A DNA stretch of 64,000 nucleotides from JANTGF01 sp963750735. GTDB taxonomy: Bacteria > Bacteroidota > Bacteroidia > Bacteroidales > VadinHA17. Within the stretch, counting starts at the first letter, position 1; each line of letters begins with the position of its first letter. The position numbers and the translations under genes are program-made. The notes beneath the pieces are model-generated. The model was not told the DNA's origin. It ran no database searches and saw only the letters and a program-made list of their open reading frames with translations. Location of the stretch: the NCBI GenBank assembly GCA_963750735.1, contig CAVVRY010000011.1, positions 124,001 through 188,000 of the forward strand. Reading direction: 5' to 3'. Below are positions 47,908 through 57,669 of this stretch, piece by piece.

Positions 47908-48584
47908 TCATTGTTCACTGACACCTCTGTATATTGATCTATCGGAAAGGTATTTCATTTTGCGAAAGCCGGTAATCCAGAGGTAAGCTACGAAAGGCAG
48001 GAACAGGATAAGAAAAAGGTAGTGCTCTGACATCAGGCAAAAATTATAAAAGCCATGTAAGGCTATTGGGATTATGTATGCGTACATCAGATATAGCTTT
48101 CGATGATCTGGGAAAAAACGGGCCAGTCCAAAATAGTACCCCATGGTAACTCCAAATAGAGCATGAGCAGGAACTGCTGTAAGTGCACGAAAAATTCCAA
48201 CTGAGTTGAATTTCCTTCACTCACATAAATAATGTTTTCAATACCGGCAAAACCTAAAGAAATAAATACTGCATATACAATACCATCAAACTTTTCATTG
48301 AAATGCTTGCTATTCCAGATAATCAGGATAAATGCCAGATACTTCAAGGATTCTTCAGTAAAACCTGCAACAACAAAGGCCGTATAAGCTGCATTACTTA
48401 TTTTTGACTCTGGTGCAAAAGAAGAGAGAAACATTTCAACGAAAATAGTAGGTACACTAACCAAGCCTCCAATAACCAGGGCTTTTAATAGCATCTTCCA
48501 GGGTTCTCGCTCATATTTATCACGATAATAAACATATAAAAGAATGATAAATACAGGGGCAAGAGAGATAAATAGAATATTCAT
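47908..48584 (-). CDS. PrsW-family intramembrane metalloprotease, frameshifted
   Basis: The N-terminal part has LAPVFIILLYVYYRDKYERE and the zinc-site motif FTEESLKY (EExxK). The frame breaks near 48200; with one G restored it reads VGIFRALTAVPAHALFGVTM and continues through GYYFGLARFFP and ALHGFYNFCL, the conserved HAxFG and HGxxN motifs. The restored protein is about 225 residues with seven or so membrane helices. In Bacillus PrsW cuts an anti-sigma factor; the target here is unknown. The position next to dnaE2 is probably incidental. Confidence 0.85.
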
Positions 48585-48712
48585 CGAATGGATTGTTTGA
48601 CTGTTGAATCGTTGAACTTTTGATTCGTTAAGAATAAATCAGTCATTTAAAATTTGTTCATTAAACACATTATGGATATACAGGAATTAGCTTCTAACTT
48701 TGAAGCAATTAT

Positions 48713-49393
48713 TTACCAAATAGGTCCCATCATATCATAGGGTTGAAAAACAAAAGGTCGATTTGGGGAGTACATATATGGATTTCCTCCTCTGTTTATC
48801 CTGAAATCAGCTCCAATGTGGATAGCATCACTAATTTTGTATGAGAAAGACATGGAAACACTTTCAAAATCCTGATTAAAATAGGGAGATATTCCAACCC
48901 AATCTGGAGTCTGGTCGAAACTTTTCATTACTGTTCCTGAAATAGTAAGGTTCTCATTCACATAATAGGTTCCACCTGCATATACCATATAATTGAACCA
49001 TGAGGCAGAATTATTAACTCCTTCAGTTGACGGATTAAATCTCCCCGGATTGGTTAAATAATTATTGGTAGCAACCACTCCAAACTTAAGATCAAGTTTG
49101 TTGGAAACCCTATAGTTGATTTCTGGTGCAACCCATGTTTGAATGGCACCTCCGTAATACCCTCCCGTTGAAAAAGATGTCCCAAGGTTTATGTTATACC
49201 TGATTTTCGGCAGAGTAGATATATTTATGCTGCTTTTTTGAAGAGAGTCATTGTAATATTTCTCCGGACCAGGAGCTGGCATCATCATCGCTTCAGGATA
49301 ATTGAGATACGACTGTCCATAGCCGGAAAGCGAAAAAAATACAAGAATTATATATGCTAATATATTTCTAGGTAACATAACTATTCTACTCAT
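48713..49393 (-). CDS. Exported outer-membrane-like beta protein
   Basis: 226 residues from ATG 49393, or 221 from the ATG at 49378. The signal peptide ends at FFSLSGYGQ. The mature N-terminus is Met/Pro-rich (YPEAMMMPAPGPEKYYNDSL), followed by about eight amphipathic strands (YNINLGTSFSTGGYYGG, LDLKFGVVATNNYL, IHIGADFRINRGG) that suggest an outer-membrane barrel. The last residues are YDMMGPIW, so it lacks the usual C-terminal Phe. I do not recognise the family. Confidence 0.72.
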   Translation of the reverse strand: MSRIVMLPRNILAYIILVFFSLSGYGQSYLNYPEAMMMPAPGPEKYYNDSLQKSSINISTLPKIRYNINLGTSFSTGGYYGGAIQTWVAPEINYRVSNKLDLKFGVVATNNYLTNPGRFNPSTEGVNNSASWFNYMVYAGGTYYVNENLTISGTVMKSFDQTPDWVGISPYFNQDFESVSMSFSYKISDAIHIGADFRINRGGNPYMYSPNRPFVFQPYDMMGPIW

Positions 49394-49923
49394 TTTCCGT
49401 ACGAAAGTAATAAATTAGATTTGGAAGTCAAACACCTTGTTCAATAATCATTCCAAAATTGGTTGAATTTTCAGTTTAATAACTCTAAATAATTTGTAGG
49501 CAAAAGTGGACTTATTTTTGATTAAGTTCGCAGACTGAAAATAGTATAAAAATTGAATGCATTGATTAAACAGGAAATTTTCCAATCTAGACCATTTTCT
49601 TTTAATAAATTCCCTCTATCCAAGTCATTAAAATATAGATTTGAGCAAAGTAACTTAAGAATTTAATAAAATTACGTTTTAACTAGCTGATATAATATTA
49701 CTTATAAATTTATCTACTATAATAACCAGTTTATCACAATCAATATTACGTTAATCAAAACTTATTCTATTGAAAAGCCATGTTACCTTACTTTTATTTC
49801 TGAAGCTCAGATAAATAATAAAAATCAATGAGTCTCTTGAAATAAATTTTTTAGCCAATCTGAATAAATGCATTATATTTGATTTGCATTGGATTGGAAA
49901 GAACTCATCCAACTTTTGATAAA
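49394..49923. other. AT-rich intergenic region without recognised gene
   Basis: 530 bases, very AT-rich, with no convincing coding frame, hairpin or repeat. It marks the left edge of the decayed polysaccharide locus. Confidence 0.6.
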
Positions 49924-51119
49924 ATGCGATTAGAAAAAGGAAATATTAGAAACCCCAACCAGCCTAAAACCGGATCTAAAGCCTTGTTAGAAGACCTTGG
50001 TTTGAAGATCATTAACTCTGATGAGATTATCCGGAATTTTGTTCCCCGCAAAAGGAGCACTTTTGAGGCTGCAATTATTAGGGAATCAAACTTTGCAGTA
50101 CTAAAATATATTTCAGAGCACCTCGACTTAAGGAGAATAAGTAAAATTCTTACTTACCTCCTCACATGATATTTACTCAAAGAAAACTTTTCGTCATGTA
50201 AAGGTACTGACTGAGCACAATTCAGTCCGGTCTATTGTTGATTTCAAAAAGGTAAATAATACCCGGCATATAAATAAGTATTTTGAAACGATAAATTCTA
50301 TCCTGCCTGATGCCGGGATATATATTGGATGTGTTGAATCAAACAGGCAAAGAAATGTTCGGGTTCATGGGAATAAGAAAAAGATTTTCAGGCAACCTAT
50401 AGTTTTGACCGAATTTCTCATTCACAGGGTAATACCCAAGCTCAAATACCTGAATAAATTATATTTTAATATTACAAAAGGTAAATACAGGTACTTGTCC
50501 ACAGCAGAAACACTAGGCAGATTGGTTTCATGTGGTTTTGAAATCATTGAATACAAAACCATCCGAAATCTTACTTATTTCGTGGTAATGAAAACCCGGA
50601 AACCACTTTTTGACAAATCACCTACATACGGCCCAATTGTCAATTTAAACAGGGTTGGCAAAAATGGAAAAATGATTAAGGTATATAAGTTTAGGACTAT
50701 GCATCCCTATGCTGAATACATTCAGGACTTCGTTTTATCATTGAATGGTTATAGTGCCATTGGAAAACCTGCAGAAGATTTCCGTCTTACGCCTGGGGGA
50801 AAACATTCAGAAAATATCTGGTTGGATGAAACACCTCAAATCATTAATGTTTTGAAAGGTGAAATGAAATTGGTAGGAATTCGGCCGGTAAGCTTACGTT
50901 TCTTAAGAATATCCTGAAGATGTAAAAAACAGAAGGATGAAGCAGAAACCAGGTTGTGTTCCTCCATACGTTGCATTAAATATGCCGTCAGAACATGGGA
51001 ATATAGAAGCAGAAAGAATTTATCTTGATTATAAGGAAAAGCATCCTAGAACTGCAGATATCCGATATATGTTTATGGGGATAAGAAATATTCTGGGACA
51101 TAGAATAACAAGTGCATAA
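49924..51119 (+). CDS. Bacterial sugar transferase (Bacteroidota long type), frameshifted
   Basis: Likely start ATG 49924 (MRLEKGNIRNPNQPKTGSKA). The N-terminal half resembles the methyltransferase-like extension of these proteins (TRHINKYFETINSILPDAGI, YIGCVES). The C-terminal half is the undecaprenyl-phosphate sugar transferase domain (YGPIVNLNRVGKNGKMIKVY, KFRTMHPYAEYIQDF, WLDETPQIINVLKGEMKLVG, IRPVS). It is broken near 50165 (to SHDIYSKKTFRHVKVL) and near 50905 (one extra A; then EYPEDVKNRRMKQKPG). The restored protein is about 397 residues. It would transfer a sugar phosphate to the lipid carrier to start glycan synthesis. It may be truly broken, given its neighbours. Confidence 0.75.
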
Positions 51120-51280
51120 AATTTCCAGATAGTTTATCTCGTCCAATTGTTAATTTTGCTATAATTTCATCTTATCCCAAATAAAAACCTTGGAGTCAAA
51201 GGTGATAGTCGCACTTTTAATATCAACTATAGTACAATCAAGAAAAGATAAGTATGATAGCCAAACATGGCAAGATATCG

Positions 51281-51736
51281 AAGTATGATCATGAATTTGA
51301 AGGAGTAAAAAGTCGACCGGATGGCATACAAACATCTATTCTTAGTTTATAGCTTAATTACCTGGACAGATGGACCAATAAGTGACGCCAGGCTGCCTCT
51401 TATTACACTGAAGGCCTTACTGACATATCATAGGTAAAAACTCCTTATGTGGATCTTAAAACCAATCCTGCATGGCATTTATATGTTATTCAGGCTCGTG
51501 ATAGGGATAAGTTAAGTGAACATTTGAATAAAAATGGCATAGCCACTGGAATTCATTTTCCTATTGCACTTCCTAACTTGAAAGCTTATCAGTATTTAGG
51601 TCATACCAGGGATGACTTTCCTATTGCCAGTTCTCTTGAGAACAAGATCTTAAGCCTGCCTATTTTTCCAGAGATTTCGAAGGAACAACTCGATTATGTT
51701 ATTTTAAATTTCAAGGCTTTTTATCAAAATAGTTAG
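51281..51736 (+). pseudogene. DegT/DnrJ/EryC1/StrS aminotransferase remnant
   Basis: A single frame without indels reads KYDHEFEGVKSRPDGIQTSI, then LNYLDRWTNK, RQAASYYTEGLTDI, KTPYVDLKTN, and WHLYVIQARDRDKLSEHLNK to the end (GIATGIHFPIALPNLKAYQY). These match the C-terminal third of PLP-dependent sugar aminotransferases. Three in-frame stops (TAG, TGA, TAG) interrupt it between 51350 and 51435. The N-terminal two thirds, including the PLP lysine, are absent. This is genuine decay, not sequencing slippage. Upstream (51120-51280) holds no clear remnant. Confidence 0.8.
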
Positions 51737-52996
51737 TTTAGTCCCAGAAATAAGCATATAAACGACCCTATTGACAGAAAGATATCCCTTCATTTGTTTT
51801 ATCCTTTTGGCTTGATCCAAAAGGATTCAAAAGATCAAGGCTTCGAATTAATTCAGACAGTTCAATATCTTCAATTTTACCCGCAATCAAAACTCTTCCA
51901 GACAATCAATATGATTTGTCTGGACTCAAACAAAGATTGCTTAGCTCATACCCTACAAAAATATTCAGATTGAACTGTTTTCTGAATTACTTCAAGACCA
52001 ATAATTGATTACTTCCACATAGGTCATATAGTATATTTATGAAATAGGTTGAATGAACCTAAGGATGGAATCCACAAATTTGATATTTACTTAGAATTAA
52101 AATGCTAAATAGGGTCCCAGCTTCCGGATATTAAGGCCGGTAAATTGCCAAGTATTTATAATCAAGGCAAATGACTGACGTTCAGAAAGAGGGAAGTATT
52201 GTTAGGTAATCAAAATCGCTATTTTTTTGATCTATATGTAGTCAACTAAAGCTTGTCTAAAGGAGGATTGTTTTTCGGAGTAAGATTAATTTCTGGTCTG
52301 AAAAACTACACTAGGAATATCTGGAAAATTATAAAATTCCTTTAAAATAGGACTTAATCTTTTCTTAGTCAGGTGAAACTCATGATAAGTTTGCCACCCA
52401 AGTCGGTAAAAAATACTTTTTACTTTCTTTTGTGCAAACAAAAGAAACAAAAATCGCCGGCTGATATCCTCAGCTACCCACTAATAATTCGATTGCGTAA
52501 CAAATGAAGGCTAATAGGGTCATAAAACAAATGTGTATTTTTCGAATAAAGAAAATTGTATTATAATTAAATTCTAAATCATTTGATGTAAACCGCAATC
52601 TTCATTATGTGGGTCTCAGCTTCCGGATATTAAGGCCGGTAAGTTTACATATGATTTAACTTAAGTAGCCTATTAACATTCAAAAAGAGAGAAGGAATGT
52701 TTAGTAGACAAAATCACTTTTAAATTGATCCTCATGCAGTCTACCTTTCGACCTGGCTCCTTTAGACTTGCAAAATCAAAATGAATAACTTTAGGTTTGT
52801 TAAATTATTATTATTCGATTGAGAAGAGATGAAGGTAAACTAAGACATGCTCTAAGTCTTTGTACTTATACCTTGATTTAGACCTTCACCTCTCTAATCA
52901 AGGACTCAAATAGAAATTAGGGTAGTAAGACCCATTATTAAGGAGTTGAGCTTTACTTGATTATTTTCAATCTTTTAACCTATTAAACACAAAGTT
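51737..52996. other. 1.26-kb non-coding region with degenerate direct repeats
   Basis: No intact gene. Two diverged copies of a block of about 150 bp start at 52110 and 52609; both begin with GCTTCCGGATATTAAGGCCG and share further blocks about 65 and 125 bases on. A perfect hairpin TTTCTTTTGT-GCAA-ACAAAAGAAA lies at 52424-52447. The 3' part may hold the left end of the IS110 element. Confidence 0.6.
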
Positions 52997-53993
52997 ATGA
53001 AAAATTTTAGAACTGTTTTTATGGGTATTGATGTTAGTAAAAATACACTGGACTTTTGTATCCATGATAGTCAGAATAACAAAAACTATTCGATTAAGAA
53101 TAGTGAAAAAGAGATTATGAAATTGTTTAATAAATGTACAAGTTATTCTTCTTGTATAATTGTTGGAGTAGAGAACACAGGAAGATATAATTGGCCTTTG
53201 TATCATGCATTGTTAGACAAGGACGTTAAATTATATGTTGTCTCACCGTTACACTTGAAAAGAAGTATGGGTTTGGTTCGTGGAAAGAATGATAAAATTG
53301 ATGCGGAAAGGATAATGATGTTTATCAAAAAACATCATTATGAATTAAATCCATGGAAGGCTCCCAGGCTGCAGATTCAGAAGTTAAAGGTATTATTAAC
53401 AGAGAGAAACTTTAGAATCAGGATGAAACGCCAATTGCTTGCATCTCAAAAAGATTATTATTTGATGAAAAATATACAGATGCAAAAGCCGTTACTGGAA
53501 TTAAATTGCGAACTGTTAAACCAGATAAATCAGCAGATAAAAGCTCTTGAAGAAACAATCGAAGAACTTATTATGCAAGATAAACAGCTGCACAATAAAG
53601 CAAAATTAATGCAGACTGTTCCAGGGGTAGGAAAGATCCTTTGCTGGGTTATGCTAGCTCAAACAAATGAATTTAAAAAATATAAGTAATCCCAGAAAAA
53701 TGGCTTGCTACTCTGGTGTAGTTCCCTTCGAAAACAGATCTGGCACGTCTTTGATAAGGAAGCCAAGAGTGTCATTCTTAGCAGATAATCAAATGAAAAG
53801 CCTATTACACTTGGGAGCAATGAGTGCAATCAGACTTGACAATGACCTTAGAATATATTATCAAAGAAAGGTAAAAGAAGGTAAAAATAAAATGAGTGCA
53901 TTAAATGCAGTAAGAAATAAAATTATTCATCGAGTTTTCGCAGTTGTAAAAAATCAAGTACCTTATGAAAATAAATTAATTTATTCAGCATAA
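52997..53993 (+). mobile_element. IS110-family transposase, frameshifted
   Basis: The N-terminal DEDD domain begins TVFMGIDVSKNTLDFCIHDS and has VGVENTGRYNWPLYHALLDK and GKNDKIDAERI. The C-terminal Tnp20 domain has QTVPGVGKILCWVMLAQTNE. The frame breaks near 53684; removing one A gives EFKKYSNPRKMACYSGVVPF and continues to the stop (ENRSGTSLIRKPRVSFLADN). The restored protein is about 331 residues, the normal size. IS110 elements are guided by a bridge RNA from their non-coding ends; the ends could not be fixed from the sequence. Confidence 0.88.
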
Positions 53994-54102
53994 TGCTTGG
54001 TTTTGTCATAGAAATCAAGGTGACTGAAAAACATTAAAATAGTTCATTCAATATCAGATAAAGACCTTAGGTTTCAAGATAGATAAAAGAAAAAGAGTTG
54101 AT

Positions 54103-55287
54103 TTAAGAAACCTTGGTTAACATGGGCGATGAGTCATGTTCCAGTCTGTATACCCTGAAAAACATATCGTTTCTTAACCTTCTGTATTTGCAGGAGAATT
54201 CATCTTTGTTCCTGAGTTGGAACATATAAAGAACCAAAGAAAGCGATGTTGCGGTTGCTAAGATTATGCCCAGTAAAAGGATATTTCCCAGGCTTTCCAA
54301 TGAAAAGGAAAGAAGTATAAAAAACAGGTTTACTCCCAGCAAAGTAAAAGTAGCCTGGTCGTGACTCAAGCCCAGGTCAAGGAGAACATGATGAATATGA
54401 TTGCTGTCAGCTTTAAAAGGCGACTTTCCATTTTTCAATCGTAAAAAGAAAACCCTCAACATATCAAACATTGGGATAATCAAAATTCCGAAGACCATAG
54501 CTGGTGCTGATACTATACCATAACTTATACTGGTATCCAATCCCATTTGCATAAATTCAATACCTGAAATTGCAACCATAAATCCTATAATAAATGCTCC
54601 AGTGTCACCAAGGAATATTCTGTTTCTTCTACTGAAAACATTAAACCAGAAGAAAGCCAGAAGGGCACCAATTAGAGTAAAACATAATATAGCGAAAGAT
54701 GTGTTGCCTATAAGTATGAACCAGACTCCAAAAACAAAAGATACTAAAATTCCTACTCCGGAGGCAAGTCCATTGATGCCATCTATCAGGTTAAAACCAT
54801 TTAAGACTACCAGGAAAACAAAAATTGTAAATAAAACACTAACCAGGTAAGGAATTTCATTGATCCCTAATAAACCATGAAAATTTGTAATCCTTATTCC
54901 ACCAAGAATAACAACCAAAGAGGCTGCCAGAATCTGGCCAATGATCTTTGCCCTGGGGGTGATAACTAAAATGTCATCTTTCAGTCCCACAAAAAATAAA
55001 ATGACCAATCCTGCAATAATGAACTTCAATTCAAATAAAACTGACATATCGGTAAGTAAAATATCGGATAAAAGGAGACTGGCAAAGACCCCTACCCCAC
55101 CCAGGCATGGAATGGCCGTTGCATGAGATTTCCGTCCATCCGGAATATCAAACAATCTTCTTTTTTTTGCAAACAATACAATTTGAGGAATGGATATAAA
55201 GCAAATCAGGAAGGCTAAGGAAAAGCCGACTGAAATCACTAAAAATACAGGCAATTGAATGTTTCCAGCTCCTAATTCTGCAAGCAT
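54103..55287 (-). CDS. Undecaprenyl-phosphate GlcNAc/MurNAc-1-phosphate transferase-like (WecA/MraY family)
   Basis: 394 residues with about eleven membrane helices. Family motifs: GVGVFASLL, FFVGLKDDILVITPRAKIIG (the DD pair), NGFNLIDGINGLASGVG, FLGDTGAFIIGF and KADSNHIHHVLLDLG (the HIHH motif). It would load the undecaprenyl carrier with an N-acetylhexosamine phosphate. The gene is intact and, together with the sugar transferase region, belongs to the polysaccharide locus. A broken paralogue lies at 57670-58828 across the IS3 element. Confidence 0.9.
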   Translation of the reverse strand: MLAELGAGNIQLPVFLVISVGFSLAFLICFISIPQIVLFAKKRRLFDIPDGRKSHATAIPCLGGVGVFASLLLSDILLTDMSVLFELKFIIAGLVILFFVGLKDDILVITPRAKIIGQILAASLVVILGGIRITNFHGLLGINEIPYLVSVLFTIFVFLVVLNGFNLIDGINGLASGVGILVSFVFGVWFILIGNTSFAILCFTLIGALLAFFWFNVFSRRNRIFLGDTGAFIIGFMVAISGIEFMQMGLDTSISYGIVSAPAMVFGILIIPMFDMLRVFFLRLKNGKSPFKADSNHIHHVLLDLGLSHDQATFTLLGVNLFFILLSFSLESLGNILLLGIILATATSLSLVLYMFQLRNKDEFSCKYRRLRNDMFFRVYRLEHDSSPMLTKVS

Positions 55288-55489
55288 AAAATACTTATTA
55301 TCAGAATTTTATATTTACTTAAACTTACCAGATAAAGACACAAAAATCAGCACTTTCATACTGATAATCTTATCATTTTTTTGTAGCATTTAAGTTACGC
55401 AATTTTAGGTTGAAGACATACAAAGAACATCCTATTTTGACTAAATAAGGTTTTTAGGTGACGAATGAAAATAAATTATCAGCAAGTTT

Positions 55490-55810
55490 CAATAGTGGAA
55501 GGATGGAAGATGAAGGTTGAAGGAGAGATGAGAAATGAGATGAGGGATGAGGTAGGAAGGTTGAACTTTGAGGGAAAAAGATTGATTGAGAGATGAGAGA
55601 GTGAAGGATGAAGGTTGAAGGTTGAAGGAGGAAGATGGAAGGTGAGATGGAGAGAGTGAGAGAAGAAGAGATGAGGGGTAAAGGTTGACGGAGGAAGTAA
55701 CTAGTCGGCAATCGAACTAATCCTTAAATAGTTGGACACAACAAAGCGAAAGAGGAATGGTGGAATAATGGAATATTGGATGAGGGAGGAAAATGGAGAG
55801 AGTGAGAGAG
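55490..55810. repeat. Purine-rich GA minisatellite region
   Basis: Irregular repeats of GATGAAGGTTGAAGG and GAGATGAGA type on the plus strand. The IS3 element begins at the end of this tract and a similar GA-rich stretch resumes after it (57118-57250), so the element sits inside the array. No gene is seen in 55288-55849. Confidence 0.75.
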
Positions 55811-55849
55811 TGTCTCGTCCCAAAATAGGTTTACACAAAATGTAAACTT

Positions 55850-56203
55850 ATGTCAGGATTAAATTATTATTACAGTGAGTCTTTAAAAAGAGAGATCATA
55901 TTCCAAGTTCAGTCTGGCCAGATCTCAAAGGAAGCAGCCAGGAGAAAATATGGAATTGGAGGTTCTACTACTATTTTAAAATGGATTCGTAAATTTGAAG
56001 GGTCGGACCCATATTTACAAAGCCTTATGGATTACAATAAATCTGATAAAAAAGAGCTGATTAAGCGAATCAAAGAGCTTGAGAGAAAGCTTGAGGACGA
56101 ACAGATTCGTTCTTTTGGTTACTCTAAGATGATTGATATTGCTGAGGAGCAATTAAAAGTTCCAATAAGAAAAAAGCCAGACACCAAACAGTCCAAGAAA
56201 TAA
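55850..56203 (+). CDS. IS3 orfA (helix-turn-helix)
   Basis: 117 residues: an N-terminal helix-turn-helix (ESLKREIIFQVQSGQISKEA, ARRKYGIGGSTTILKWIRKF) and a leucine-zipper-like C-terminus (KKELIKRIKELERKLEDEQI). It binds the IS ends and forms the N-terminal part of the OrfAB transposase after the -1 shift at 56170. The gene is intact. Confidence 0.88.
   Translation: MSGLNYYYSESLKREIIFQVQSGQISKEAARRKYGIGGSTTILKWIRKFEGSDPYLQSLMDYNKSDKKELIKRIKELERKLEDEQIRSFGYSKMIDIAEEQLKVPIRKKPDTKQSKK
56170..56176 (+). promoter_or_regulatory. Programmed -1 frameshift heptamer A_AAA_AAG
   Basis: In the orfA frame the codons are AGA AAA AAG, giving the classical slippery heptamer. After the shift the ribosome reads KARHQTVQEIKEVYPTVGLE, the start of orfB. 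Confidence 0.75.
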
Positions 56204-57097
56204 AAGAAGTATATCCTACAGTGGGTCTGGAAAGGATATGCAGACTGTTTGGTTTATCCAGACAAGCATTTTATAAGTATTTAAAAGCAACTCAAAAGAT
56301 GCTTTTTGAAGACCATATCGTTTATCAAATGGTGCTTAAGTATCAAAAAGGATCATCCCAGAATGGGTACAAGAAAGATATATCATTTAATCAAACCTGA
56401 ACTGCAGAGGTCCAACATAAAAATGGGCAGGGATGCTTTGTTTGACCTGATGGCAGCTAATAATCTAAAAGTTACCAAAAGAAAAAGAAGATATATTACA
56501 ACAAACTCAAACCATGTATATAGAAAATACCCTAACCTTATCAGGGATATGGAACCGGATGGTCCAAACAAGATCTGGGTTAGCGATATAACCTACATAA
56601 GATCCGGTAATGAGTTCATATACCTATTCCTGATTACAGATGCTTATTCTAAGAAGATCATAAGTTGTAAGCTGGCTAATACCCTCGATAGCATGCATGC
56701 TGTAAACTCATTGCAGGACGCTCTTAAAAACAACCGTCAACCTATTACAGGACTAATCCATCACTCTGACAGGGGAATACAATACTGCAGCAAAGAGTAT
56801 ATAAAGGTGCTTCAAGAAAACAACATTCATATAAGCATGACAGAAAAAGGCGATCCCCTGGAAAACGCTATTGCTGAAAGAGTAAATGGAATATTAAAGG
56901 ATGAGTATCTAAATCAGTACCAAAACCTAACAACATTACAATTAGAAAAATCAATAGAAAAGTATAATAGAAAAAGACCACATTTAAGTTGTGATATGTT
57001 GACTCCTGAGCTTGCTCATCAGGCGTCAGGAACACTTAAGAAACGGTGGAAAAATTATTACAAAAAACCAGTAACTTCAGAATCAATAAACCTGTAA
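56171..57097 (+). CDS. IS3 orfB (DDE transposase), frameshifted
   Basis: From the slippery site the frame encodes ARHQTVQEIKEVYPTVGLER and LSRQAFYKYLK. It breaks at an A run near 56345-56349; removing one A gives KYQKDHPRMGTRKIYHLIKP and continues as the integrase core (WVSDITYIRSGNEFIYLFLI, first Asp; LIHHSDRGIQYCS, second Asp; ENAIAERVNGILKDEYL, Glu) to the end. The DDE triad is complete. The indel alone prevents a full-length protein. Confidence 0.85.
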
Positions 57098-57498
57098 ACC
57101 TTTTTCAGGACGAGTCAATGAGAGAAGAAGATTGAACGATGAACCTGAGGCTCGATAAACTATCCCCTAAATTATTGAACGATAAAAGTGAAAAAGGAAT
57201 GTTGGAATGCTGGAATATGGAAGGGTGGAAAGCAGTGAGTTTTGAATTTTGAAGAGGCCGTGGGATTAGGAAGACGTAAGATGTAAAGTAAGACGTAAAA
57301 AGTTAAACGTTTGATATAAAACGAAGAAGTAAAGTTAAAAATGCCAATAAAGAAACTAAATACCAATCTATTCTATACTACCATAGCTAGTAGTGCAAAC
57401 ATCCTTTAATGCACATAAGAAGGCAAATAAATCAGGTAAATTGAAAATTTGTAACCTGTAAGGAATAATTATTTTGTTTACTGGATAGTGTAACTGGT

Positions 57499-57609
57499 AA
57501 TCCCGAAATACTTAAAATCTTTGATTTTATTAGCATTTCGAGCCTGCCCGACTGCAGGCAGGGATCCTCGAAAAAAGAAACAAATTGAAAATTTGCAATT
57601 TTTCGGGAC
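57499..57609. repeat. Dispersed hairpin repeat, copy 2, with inserted palindrome
   Basis: Same as 47751-47841 apart from minor changes and a 20-bp insertion at 57543-57562 (CCTGCC ... GGCAGG) placed in the central palindrome TTCGAG/GATCCTCGAA. Simple repeats of the ACTGTT type flank both copies. No gene is seen in 57118-57669. Confidence 0.85.
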
Positions 57610-57669
57610 TGGTAACTGTTTATTGATTATTTTTTATTGTTAATTGATAACTGATTACTGACTACTGAT

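Larger units (their letters stand above)
55811..57117 (+). mobile_element. IS3-family insertion sequence, complete ends
   Basis: Terminal inverted repeats of 25 bp: TGTCTCGTCCCAAAATAGG at the left, running on into TTTACA (55811-55835), and at the right the complement TGACTCGTCCTGAAAAAGG with TTTACA (57093-57117). Length 1,307 bp, normal for IS3. It carries orfA and orfB linked by a slippery site. No clear 3-bp target duplication was found at the ends. Confidence 0.88.

Noticed and set aside
47840..47925. Phased repeats like those at 43121
   Set aside because: ACTGTTC units have a period of seven and no GTTTCA core; they are a simple-sequence repeat.
52424..52447. Intrinsic terminator of a plus-strand gene
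   Set aside because: The 10-bp hairpin is AT-rich and no gene precedes it; kept only as a structural note.
55454..55711. Minus-strand Ser/Pro/Phe-rich frame
   Set aside because: It is the translation of the GA-rich minisatellite; no gene features.
57118..57366. Coding frame downstream of the IS3 element
   Set aside because: Low-complexity, GA-rich sequence with no conserved pattern.
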